NCBI GenBank assembly: GCA_039720395.1
Contig: CM077820.1
Span: 14,717,848 to 14,781,847 of the forward strand
DNA: 64,000 nucleotides
Reading direction: 5' to 3'
Origin: Liquidambar formosana
Lineage: Eukaryota > Streptophyta > Magnoliopsida > Saxifragales > Altingiaceae
A program made the translations under genes and the position numbers. Numbering within the stretch: the first letter of the stretch is position 1; each line of letters starts with the position of its first letter. This document shows positions 11,084 to 21,315 of this stretch, piece after piece. The notes under the pieces were generated by a model that was given only the letters and a program-made list of their open reading frames with translations, was not told where the DNA came from and made no database searches.

Positions 11084-12336
11084 GGACAATACTTGCCTAC
11101 ACCCCAAGGTGGAGGAACTCCTTCCACCCACTGAGGTGGCAAGCTCTTTATTCAATATGTGTCCAACATCACATGCATCTCATGTGCCTAACTCTGGTTT
11201 ATTGAAAACAAAACTAGTCCCATGAAAGGAGAACCGGTTCTCCCGAAACGAATCCAACTTCGTCCCCCACCCCACCTTGGCGAGTGACGTGTCTCACCGG
11301 TGATTTGACGCCTGCGACCATCACCCACTTTCTCTCTCTCTTTCTTTCTCTCTTTCTTTCTCATTTTTTTCCCCCAAATGAAAGAGAGAAGGGGTGTTCA
11401 GAATCAGACAAAGAGAAGGGGTGTTCAGGGCATTTCTCGCCGGCGTCGAGAAGAACAAGTTCTCTCTCGGCCGGCGCCCAACCTTGGTCGCCTTCCCATC
11501 CCGCCTCCGACGAATTGCACACTCTCCGGTGACGATCCAACGACGTAAACTTGCAACCACCGGAGTTACCAACTTAAAATTATTTATAAAAAAAAAAAAA
11601 TCCAAAACAGGGATCGTTGTTTTGGACACCGGCATCCATGGCCCCCTTCCCCACTCCCCCGCCCCTTTTTTTTTTTTTTTTTTTTTTATTGCCTTTTCTT
11701 TTGGTATCCATTTTGCCCAACCATGTGAGGGTTTGTAGAGAAAAAAAAAAAAATGCCAGAAACCCAAATGGATGACTGCCCTCTGGTTTGCCAGCGGTGT
11801 GCTTCACCGGATTCATTGGATGTGAGAAGGAAAGGGTTGTGGAAAGGGAAGGGGGTCAGATCTGAACGGAGCTAACCACGAAGCCGCACCAGTTCGCCGG
11901 CAGTGTGAAGGGAGCGTAAAGGTGAGGGAGGGCGTGAGGTGAGTCGCCGAACTGGTAAGGTTGTGACGGAGAGCGCTTCGCTGACGGTGAGCTTCTTCGC
12001 GACTGTGAAAGGCAGAGGAAGAGGGGGCTTCGTGTTTGGTTTTTCAGAATTCAGACAGTTGTGCAAGGGAGGGTGTGTTTGTGGTGGTTGCAAGCTTCCG
12101 GCGTCAGATCTTCGCCGGAGAGAGTGGGCACCGACGATAGGGAAAACCAAACACGAAGTTGGGCACCGGCGAGAGAGAACCAGCCCTCCGGCCTTCTTTT
12201 TCTCTCCTTCAGTAATCAAAACAAGTTTTTGATAAACACGTTAGAGGCGTGTGAATGAGACACGTGTTGATCAAATAGCATGCCACATCATGATGGGAGT
12301 AGCTCTTTTACCCTAGGGTGGAGGCAAGTATCGTCC
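11084..12336. mobile_element. TIR element of 1.25 kb with GC-rich cargo
   Basis: The left end GGACAATACTTGCCTACACCCC (11084) is inverted at the right end (GGTGGAGGCAAGTATCGTCC, to 12336). The same terminal motif bounds a 324-bp element at 56507-56830, so this is a dispersed family. The interior from about 11260 to 12230 is GC-rich, with CCGGCG-rich runs, CT tracts and long poly(A)/(T) runs. It looks like promoter, leader or exon DNA captured from a gene. Several overlapping frames are open on both strands but none gives a recognisable protein. No convincing target duplication was found, so the superfamily is open (Mutator-like capture element is one option). Confidence 0.6.
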
Positions 12337-13261
12337 TTTTTGTGTTCCATTTGGGTATGGACCGGGTTGAAACAATTCAAGTGTTTAGTGTAAATTTTGG
12401 GTTTGGATTTAACATTATGATCCTGCTGCAGCTGTAATTCAGGCTTGGCCATGATTTAAATCGGAATACTCTGTTTAATCTGGTTCTAGACGGATTAACC
12501 AGAGTGATGTATCAAACCTTTATAACAAAATGTCAAAATTTATTTTGAAACAAAACATGTGATCTTATTCAACAAAAGACCCTTCTAGCGTGATAGCCAA
12601 ACATGACCGTAATTTTATTATTTATTAAATTTAAAGTTTGAAGAAAATCCACTTTTTCTTACCCAAGTGATCATGATTTGTTTGTCACTATTTTTAACAA
12701 TAACAAATTGTAATGTAAGCTTTTTACTTCAACGAACAAAGTGGGCAACCTCAAAAGCAGGAAGTTGTTTTGGTTTTAAGAATTAAATTCGGATAGGTAC
12801 ATGAACCCTTTTATATAATAGCACCGAACCCGAAACCAAATGTTTCGGCAAATCAGCTGAAGGTATTGTATTCATTAGACGCTCCATCTTGCTTCACCTA
12901 GGTCTTCTACGCACCAATCAAGCAAGCATGCATGTATTGATTCATTGAACCAAGCCACATACTAAGCACCGTCATTTACCTTTGCATTCCTCAAACGTTG
13001 TTTTTGAATGTAGTCCGGGTTTCTGATTATTTCATTTCAAATTAGAGTAAAAAAACAAGCATGAAAAGCTTCTAATATATTTTGTTATCCTTTACGTGCA
13101 GATGCAAGAACAAGAAGGCTAGAGATTGCAGGTTATATTGTCCACTGACTCTTACATAATCTCTTATTAGGGACTAGGCAGAGATTAAGGGCTCTTAACA
13201 TTATATCCATTCTTTTTTATCTTTTAATATGGGCGCGACATTTGCTTTCATTCTTCTTGTG
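12337..13261. other. Intergenic stretch, no gene seen
   Basis: Short matches to the dispersed intergenic repeats and AT-rich single-copy-looking DNA. The part from about 13080 may hold degraded upstream exon or intron sequence of the kinase pseudogene that follows. Confidence 0.5.
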
Positions 13262-13872
13262 CAGGGATTTTGTTCTACTCTACCGAGCCCATCGCTTAGA
13301 TTAAAATAGAGAAAGGAAATCAAGTGAAGATTGAAAAGTTTTTGGAGGATTACAGAGCTCTCAAGCCCACTAGATATTCTTATGTTGATATTAAGAGAAT
13401 TACAAATCAATTTAAGGAAAAATTGGGTCAATGAGGTTATAGAACTATGTTCAAAGGGAAGCTTTCCAATGAAACTCTTGTTGCTGTAAAGACGCTAAAC
13501 AATTTCATAGGAAATGGGGAAGAGTTCATCAATGAAGTGGGAACAATGAGTACAATTCATCCCATCAATGTGGTTGGCTTGGTGGGTTTTTGTGCAGATG
13601 GATTCCAATGAGCTCTTGGTTATGAGTTCTTACCAAATGAGTCGCTAGAGAAATTCATATTTTCAGCAGATGATAAGAATTGTTTTCTTGGTTGGGAGAA
13701 GCTCTAAGATATTGCTGTAGGCATAGCCAAAGGAATTGAGTATCTACACCAAGGGTGTGACCAGCAACTCCTCCATTTTGATATCAAACCTCATAATATT
13801 TTGCTAGACAACAACTTCAATCCCAAGATCGCAGACTTTGGTTTGGTTAAGTTGTGTCCCAAGGATTCAAAT
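13262..13872 (+). pseudogene. Truncated LRK10-like receptor kinase pseudogene
   Basis: One frame reads through the juxtamembrane and N-lobe of a plant LRK10L/PR5K-type receptor kinase. It shows VKIEKFLEDYRALKPTRYSY, a glycine-rich loop (KLGQ-stop-GYRTMFKG), VAVKTL with the ATP-site lysine, and NEVGTMSTIHPINVVGLVGF. It continues with [12 protein letters not shown], the catalytic loop [14 protein letters not shown] and [12 protein letters not shown] replaces HRD, as is usual in this kinase group. Three in-frame stops occur at 13432 (TGA, inside the glycine loop), 13609 (TGA) and 13705 (TAA), with no frameshift between them. Homology ends after subdomain VII at about 13870, so the activation loop and C-lobe are absent. 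The join is directly against the pseudogene on the opposite strand. Confidence 0.88.
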
Positions 13873-13879
13873 GGAGGAG

Positions 13880-16061
13880 AATTAATCCTATTTTTTATCT
13901 TCTTCAATTTCCCTTCATGAGAATGCCCGAAAGACCCTGTAGAAGTAACTCCACTATAACCAAGTCCTGAATCTTGAGTAGACTGGCCCATGTCAACAGT
14001 GGGTTCATGGACTTGTCTTCTCTTTGAAGGCTTTGATTGCTCCCCAACTTCAGACAAAGAATTGCCAGGCCTGCCACTGCGTGTGGAGGCTGCACGTCCA
14101 CTAGCCGATTGTGAGTTCCTTAATTTTCTACCTTGCAAAGAAGTTCCAAAATGATGGGAAGAATTTGTCAATGACGTTCCACCAGATCTCTGATACATTT
14201 GCCTCACATTGTTGGAATCCAATTTTTCAAGTTCATTAGGCTCTGGGTAATGGACAAGGGAAACACGCCGTGAAATCTTCCCAACTGCAAGCAAGATAAA
14301 AACTATGTCACAAGAGTGCGTAAAAACTTATTCTCAAAATGCCTGGATTACCCATTATGTGGTGGTTTTGGATTCACATTATACACCAGCACAGGTAGAG
14401 GTGATTGCTTACGGAGTTATGGGATATTACCAGATTTGGGCAGCAGTTAATTAAGGCTTAACATGCAGGGATATTATAGGAGAGGATTGGGTGCCTTCAA
14501 GTGCTAATCCAATCCAAGGTTACCAATAGCCATATTCAGTATAAAAAGCAAGGGCTTTGTGATTGAACTTATCATCTTGACTCACGACTACGTTCAAGTT
14601 TCAAGTTCAGGGAAAAATTCTGATAGGGGAAAATTCCAAGGTTTACAGTTTCACCTTTTCAATTTTTCATGACTTGTACATACATGGAGTCTTCTTGCAA
14701 TAAAGCTTACAGCCAAGTCTCTGAACTGCTTTGGCCTAAAACAATCTGCATTTATCAACTACCTTTAAAACATGGCATTTTAAAAATTAAACAGCAATGA
14801 CTGACATGTCCACTTTTGCCCAAGAACTTCACATTTGTCAGGGGCACCCTTGACTAACATGTTTTCCTAAAATTTTGTTGATTTTCTAGGGCTTTCATGA
14901 CTTCTCTTTCAAACTTTCTATATATCTACCTTAACTTTCTAGACCTAAATAAGCTTGTGATTTGTTGATGAACTGAAGCTAGTTTTTGGCCAATCATAAA
15001 CTTCTTAATTTTACTTTGAAGTCATGAGAACAATTATAATTTTAAAATTGGATATGCCAACCAAAGCTGTATGTGTGTGGGTGGGTGGGCGTGTGTGTGT
15101 GTACATATATAATAGATAATGGAACCAAATAACATCATAATGATAAGAGGGAATAAATGCAGCTTTAGACCAACAGATTACAATCTAAAACCAGTTCATT
15201 ACTTCATTATAAAATATGTCTTCACATGGATATGCCTGTCTGACTTGAGTTTGAACCAGATTGGACCAAAAACCAGACTTCCCAAATGGGCCCGTCAATT
15301 CTCAGGGTGAATTGAACAAAGTTGCACTGTCATGTAAACAAATGTGCCTCAACAACAGATAGAAAGAGAAGACACGCAAGACATTAGCACCAAGTTGCAA
15401 AAAAGCATTCTTGGGGACAAATAGGTGGGTTATATATGGTCCCTATAAACATGTCAAATCTCACATGGCAGGATAAATGTATTTTAGATTAATTTATGCA
15501 ACAAAGAAGTTACATGATTGACACCAGAAAAGCTGATTCTTAATCTTGCATAAAGGGTAATACAATCCCAAAACAATGTTAGGATATTCATAAAAAGAAT
15601 TTATTGAACACGGGGAAAAATGTACATTGTTTCTGCTTACCAATTTTTTACTCGGATGCAGATGATAGAAAAACTGTTGCATCTGGTTCTTGAGATGGAA
15701 AACTGACCATGTCATATAGCTTTCCTGCCACAATGAGTAATATTGATGCACAATATAGAATTTTGCTAAAGAATGCATATACTACAACGGGTAAACTCAC
15801 ATTTAGATCAAGCTACTTTAGAGATTGGGTTTGCACGGTAACAGTGTAACACAGAAAAATGGGTGTAAAAATGAAAATTTTCCGTACACATCATTGATGG
15901 AAATTTACACTCACCTGATGACCCCTCAAAACTGCCCATCCTTCCATTATGATGAAGCTTGAGTGACAATTCTTGCCCATCAAAATCAGAAGGCTGCAAC
16001 ACACATGAAGTAATATAACAAACTAAATGCTGCTAATAACCTTAAATTAAGCTGCTCCCCC

Positions 16062-16092
<31 letters not shown>

Positions 16093-16607
16093 AAAAAGAA
16101 AAAAAAAAAGGAAGAAGAGGCCCATCACCACCAAAAAGAGAGAAAAAAGAAAAGAAGAAAGATTCCATTTGTTGCCATGGAAGGCATTTTGGATGTTTAT
16201 TTTTATTTTAGTCTCTTCGGTTAGGCTGCCTCATCAAACAAGTTCACACTAAGTTGAGGTGACTGAAAACTAGGAATTTATCAACACAAGCCATTTGAAC
16301 ATTAGTTGGGCCACCACAAAACTTTTCTATAAAAGAAAATCGTTTCCTTCACTTTTATCTAGTGCAACAAAATCACATCATCTTAACTATAACAGTTTGT
16401 AATGAAACTTGTATTGTATTGTTCATCCCCATGATTTGATGGAATCAACACGAGCCTAAAGGCTGAAAGGAAATCTTACGTGATTAATAGGCCACTGAAT
16501 TAGCCAAAGCTCTGTTGAACCATCAAACTGAGTTCAACAAGTGGTTCCTTCACATCCTCCTGAAATTCTGGTGGAGGTTTATAACCCTCTTCAACAGCAG
16601 CATTCAT
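13880..16607 (-). pseudogene. Broken gene like plant Mediator-associated protein 2 (RPA34.5-like)
   Basis: Four coding exons can be assembled with phase-consistent GT-AG junctions: 16607-16480, 15993-15915, 15724-15641 and 14284 to about 13885. They encode an ATG start, GYKPPPEFQEDVKEPLVELSL, TELWLIQWPINH, PSDFDGQELSLKLHHNGRMG, YDMVSFPSQEPDATVF, KISRRVSLVHYPEPNELEK, then a Ser/Gly/Arg-rich tail that should end in a Lys-rich stretch. This order recalls the small nuclear protein annotated in Arabidopsis as Mediator-associated protein 2, related to Pol I subunit RPA34.5; the name is from memory. Two lesions break it: a 1-base deletion before the TELWLIQW segment in the first exon, and TAA replacing a Ser codon in the exon at 15641-15724. 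The C-terminal stop is missing because the copy joins the kinase pseudogene. Introns are kept, so it is a DNA duplicate, not a retrocopy. Confidence 0.75.
16057..16082. repeat. 26-base C tract followed by A-rich run
   Basis: An uninterrupted C tract sits next to a 15-base A tract and a GAAA-rich stretch, inside an intron of the preceding pseudogene. The minus strand carries a G run long enough to form quadruplexes. Its length is also prone to assembly error. Confidence 0.9.
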
Positions 16608-17315
16608 TTCCCTACTGAATTCAACTTGCCAACAAAATGTCTATGAACAAAAAACAAAAAATAGTTCCAAGAAGGAAAAAGAAAAGTAAAAGAAATTAAT
16701 CAGGAAACATGGTTGTCAAAAGACATGTCATGTCTAGGCACTCGCCTAAGTACACAAGTGTTGTGTTATGGTAACTGCGATTATAACATCATGACAAATA
16801 GATAGTAGTGATGTAAAAAATGAAACTGTGTACTCATAAAGGTTGGTGGTCCTATCCCATTTAAGAAATGCATACTTGTTATTTTTTTTTTATTTTTTTT
16901 TTTGGATAAGGTAAATGATTGTATTAGAAAAGAAATGAAGGGATTAGACCCTCGTAGATGAGACATATGCAAGAGAATAAAGAGAAGCTCATAAAAAAGA
17001 GCCCAACCAAAAAACTCAACCCCCAAACCAATTACGCATACCTGTTAACTATTAGGTGATTGTATGTTGTAAACATTTAGAGAAAAATCGGCAGCATTTC
17101 ACTAGAGTTCTCCAAGTACATAATTTAGAGAGTAAAGTACATTGTACTTCCCACTCTAAACTTGTACCCAGAGAGAACATCTGGAGAATGTACTGAACGA
17201 TCTATAAATGTATTAAATATATCAGAACCAAATAGTTGAGAAGTATGCATTCCTATATTGTCCATAAGGACAATTCAAGAATGAATGTGTGCTAAGGTGC
17301 CAATTACCCTTATCA

Positions 17316-17732
17316 AGAATGAATGGGGAGGGGTAAGAAGGCGAGAACCCTCTGGAAGTGCGCCTTTATGGCTGTTTTCTGGGTTGTCTGGCTTGAAAGG
17401 AATGGGAGGTTTTTTAGGATAAAGAAACCTCCATCTCTGATTTGTGGGGATAAGGTCCATTTTCTGGCCTCTTTTTGGGCAAAGTCATCCAAGGTCTTTG
17501 CCACCATGCCTTTCCTCCTATTGAAACTCGATTGGAGGGCTGCGACGAGCTAGTTTGCATAGTTTCTGTTTTGTTATTGCTACTGTTTCATGACTAGTGG
17601 TCCCTGTTGTTGGCTTTTGTTCGGGCAGACCCCTGGTCCTCCCTCCCTTTTCTTTTCCTGTTTCTTTGTATTCTCATCTCTTAAATTATTAATAATACAT
17701 TCCTTTGTTGCTGATCAAACCAAAAAAAAAAA
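17316..17732 (+). mobile_element. 5'-truncated LINE (L1-type) 3' end
   Basis: The translation LWKCAFMAVFWVVWLERNGR followed by FFRIKK is the hallmark C-terminus (zf-RVT region) of plant L1-like reverse transcriptase polyproteins. It ends in a stop at 17551-17553. A T- and G-rich 3' UTR follows, closing with TTTGTTGCTGATCAAACC and an A tail at about 17722-17732, typical of plant LINE 3' ends. Everything upstream of the last 75 codons is missing. A clear target duplication was not found. Confidence 0.8.
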
Positions 17733-17986
17733 CAGATAGATTATGTCAGGAAACAGTCTATATCATAAATCATAATGATACAAAACGATTTACCTAACAT
17801 CATCTAAAGGTTGAAAAAAAAGAAGTAAGAACCACCTTGTATCCACATAGTCATTCTTGAACAGGGCATCTAAGCATGAATATGATATGCAAGGTTAGAT
17901 AAATGTCATGATAAATATTGAAAAAAACATTAAAAAAAAATTAAGCAAATAAAAACATGTGAAATATATAGGTCATCAATCAACTA

Positions 17987-18229
17987 TTTTTTTTTTTTAA
18001 ATTAAAATTAAAATTTTAATTTTAATTTTTATGACGATGGAACCCCGACAAGACCGAAACGTGTAGACCTGACTTTGCCAACGTAAAACCCCGGGTGTAC
18101 AAGCCGCCCCAACTGATGTGTACACCAGGTAAGACGTGAGCACTTCCAGCGGGAATCAAACCCAAGACATCCGAGTTTACGGTTCGTCCCAAACCCAACC
18201 CCAACCAACTGGGCTACCCAAGTTGCAGT
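17987..18229 (-). mobile_element. tRNA-derived SINE with 12-bp perfect TSD
   Basis: A 243-bp insertion is bounded by ATCAATCAACTA at 17975-17986 and 18230-18241. On the minus strand it starts with an A-box-like segment (GTAGCCCAGTTGGTTGGGG) and a B-box-like GGTTTGATTCCC. It ends with an AATTTTAA-rich tail and a run of A. The Pol III promoter boxes, A-tail and duplication together identify a SINE. It lies in the first large intron of the 13.9-16.6 kb pseudogene. Confidence 0.92.
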
Positions 18230-18365
18230 ATCAATCAACTAATATTAGTGTCCAAAAAAAGGAGTCAAAAATGCTTCGAGTGAAAACAGAATGTTACAGA
18301 GAATTACTCCATACCCTAGTTTGTGATTGCTTTCTTGAAAAGAATAAGAACAGATTATTCTCTAA

Positions 18366-18885
18366 GGGCCTGTTCGTTACCTATGAATTTAAGGTGGGAA
18401 ATTTTAAGCTATTAGGAACTGATAGAAATTCAGCTCTTCATTTGACAAGATTTAACAAACCAAAATACCCGTGAATACCACAATTCCCATGAAATGCAGG
18501 ATTATCAACACCAATCGAAAATTCTAACTTCGTTAACTTTATGAGCTTGCTAATGTTTATACTTAATATTTTTCTTTACCCAAAAAATAATTATTTTTTG
18601 GGCACAATTATCATAAAGTGATTAGACTAAAATTGGACGTAAACAGTCAGGGAATTTTTTTTTCATTTACAAAAATCAACTGAATCAGTTAAAATATGTG
18701 ATTTTTGGTTTTCTTCATCCCAGGAAAAGAGAAGAAGTGATTTTCGGTTTTGAACAGAGATGATTTTGGCAAGATTAGATTTTCTTTTATTACAAATAAT
18801 CAGTCAAAGAGAGAAGTCTTTTTGAAACCCGAACAACAATAACCTTAAATCTCTTAATTAAAACTCTTAGCAAACGAACAGGCCC
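18366..18885. mobile_element. MITE-like element, GGGCCTGTTCGTT termini
   Basis: Perfect 13-bp terminal inverted repeats GGGCCTGTTCGTT bound 520 bp of AT-rich non-coding DNA. The termini resemble PIF/Harbinger (Tourist) ends. The bordering triplets (TAA left, TTG right) do not form a clean duplication, so the superfamily stays provisional. Confidence 0.7.
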
Positions 18886-19423
18886 TTGAAGGAAACTACA
18901 ATGCTTAAGATAAAAAATCAGAAGAGACCCTTTATGAGAAAAGCTCTTTGGAAGAATTCATAAAATTGATCTCCAACAACAGAAATAAAAAACACTGAGA
19001 CCATAGTACTGCTCAATTTAGTTTATGAGAGCAAAAACACAGCAAAGAGAACATTAAACCGCAGCCCAAATGCTAATAACCAAGATAAACCTCCAGAGCA
19101 TAAACAGAATAGAAGAACAGACAATCTGGCAGACCTTACCAAATCGATCAGAACAACACCTCAGAAAACCACTTCCAAATAGAAGAAAAGCCACTTCTCC
19201 ACGGCCCGACTCCACAACACAAGCAAAGAAACCTAGAGAAATATACATGTGTATATACACACACAGAAAATCATAGCCAAACAACAAAAACCCTAAAAAT
19301 CGAATAAAAAAAACCCTAAAAATCAATTTTATCTGCGTGTGTGTGTCGGAACAGAAGTAGAAGAAATCGAACCAAAATAGGTGAGAAAGTGAGTCAGAGA
19401 GCGAGAGAGAGAGGAATTTGTAC

Positions 19424-19600
19424 CGATTGAGGGATTGCTACAGCGATCTGCGATGGCTTCCAGTGAGGCTGTCCAATGACCGCCGATGGTACTACTGGAG
19501 GCAGCCGTAGCGAGGACCGTGAGCTGGTCGACGATGAGGTGAGGATTTATGCGGGAAAGCGAGCTACAAAAAAGAGTTTGGCATAGTCCAAAATGGTTCC
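19424..19600 (-). other. Possible 5' leader exon of the Mediator-associated-like pseudogene
   Basis: On the minus strand a GC-richer segment ends at CCCTCAATCG followed by the donor-like GTACAAATT at 19423. Two TTAGGGTTT (telo-box) motifs lie just downstream at about 19285-19320. Such leaders are common in plant nuclear-protein genes. The link to the coding exons 2.8 kb away is inferred from order and strand only. Confidence 0.3.
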
Positions 19601-19639
19601 AATACAAGGGTACCATAATTGGGATCGTGTTCCACATGG

Positions 19640-19862
19640 TTACATTACATACAAACATTCATATTTTCCTATTACATCCATAATCTCAAATACAAATTAC
19701 GTTTCTGTTCAATATTACATGCCCAAAATATTTAACATAATAAGCCTCTCATAAAATCATCAACAGTTTTAACACATTAATTAACAACATTCATCACATT
19801 AACAAGTATCTCAATAAGCCACCATCAGCATCACTTGGAAGGCGTCATGTCCCTTGTAGAAC
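19640..19862 (-). other. 3' UTR exon of RLP1
   Basis: The RLP1 intron runs from 21298 (donor GTATATGG, 17 bases after the stop) to the acceptor TTTTTCCCAG at 19863-19872. The exon then begins GTTCTACAAGGG and continues through a T-rich 3' UTR. The same exon start is kept in all copies of the cluster. The intron is 1,436 bp. The polyadenylation site is not defined. Confidence 0.6.
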
Positions 19863-21315
19863 CTGGGAAAAAGAGAAGGATGAGCCATCAACCATAAGAA
19901 ACATTTTTGTATATAATAGTACACCAAAGTTTCGAAGAAAGAACAATTTAATATAATACTTGATTTTCAAATTATAGTCAACTCACACCAAAACAAGTTC
20001 AAAGACCAAGGCAAATTCTCATTTCATAAAGCTATAGCCATTTTCAAAACCCTTTCCAATTTATTCATTCATTCACTTGAATGCCACATATGATATGTGA
20101 GGTTGGCTTTCTATTCATACCAATCTCAATTATTGAATCTCCCTAATAGATAGGCTCTGAGCGTAGAAATAGGATCACCTATCCAAGAAATTCGGGAAAG
20201 GCACACTTTCCCCAAGACCATGAAGGGGAAACACACAATAACTCGAGTTTAATGACCTTTCACTATCATTTTAGGTATTCTAAAATCCAAGTTCATAAAT
20301 ATCCATTTAGCTTTCCTCTAGCCCCAAAACCATAGTATTCAAAAGTGTAGTCTCATACATTAAAAATCCATAATTTTCCATCTCAAAACCATGTTTGGTC
20401 ATTTAAAATTTAAATTCTCAAAATTAGCCCCAATTGCAAAACATGAAGCTCTATTAATTAATTGTGAAATGCCTAACCAACATAATTTCCACAATTTAAT
20501 CATAACATTGAAAGCCAAATACAATTTCATATGTTTCCCAAAATTCCAAATATTCATCATATGGTGCATAAATCAAAATTGTGCTTCAAGATACATACAT
20601 ACAATTTAATCCAAAGTCTAGAAATCTTAGACCTCGTAGAATAATGTCACAAGCAAACATAACTCATCAACATTTTCTCATGAAATTGCATTTTGTATAG
20701 CAACTCCATGTAAAATGCACAATACGTCACCTTATAAAAAAAAAATTAAATAAAAATGTACAATACATTAAGAAACCTATAAATGTAGCCACAAATTCCG
20801 TAGGTCATCTTCGAAACATATGTGCGTATCAGAATCTTAGCAATGTACCAAGGTATCAATGTTGCCCATGCACCTTAGAATGCAAGGTAGTAGCTCTTCT
20901 AGAGTGAAAATGCAAGAACATCCAACACTTTAAAGCCAAAATCAAAGCCTTATCTGAGGATCTTTGGACGAAAGGGCAATTTGTAAGGCTTAAATAAAAT
21001 CAGAATTACAAAATTCCCCAAACAACAAATTCTACGAGGTTGGAGCAATCCCGACGGTCCCTAATGGGCCAACGGGCCAAACTTTTTGTGTAAATATGGA
21101 TTGGTCGGCCCCAAACAACATGATACATTATATATGAGAAATGAAATTATCCCTGATTATCAAAACCTCAAGTACAGTAAGATAGTAAAACAATTGATTA
21201 ATTATAAAACAAAATGAAAAAAAAAAAAAAAGGGTGAAAGAAAAGGAAAACTTCAAAAGAAAGTGAGAGCTTATAGTCATAAATTGTTGCCCATATACCA
21301 AGTCATTGGTGTTCT

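Noticed and set aside
11284..12258. Overlapping open frames on both strands in the GC-rich cargo
   Set aside because: Both strands are open at once because stops are rare in GC-rich DNA; translations show low-complexity Arg/Pro/Ser and homopolymer-coded runs.
18366..18885. Firm assignment to PIF/Harbinger
   Set aside because: The ends fit but the flanking triplets differ (TAA and TTG), so only a provisional label is given.
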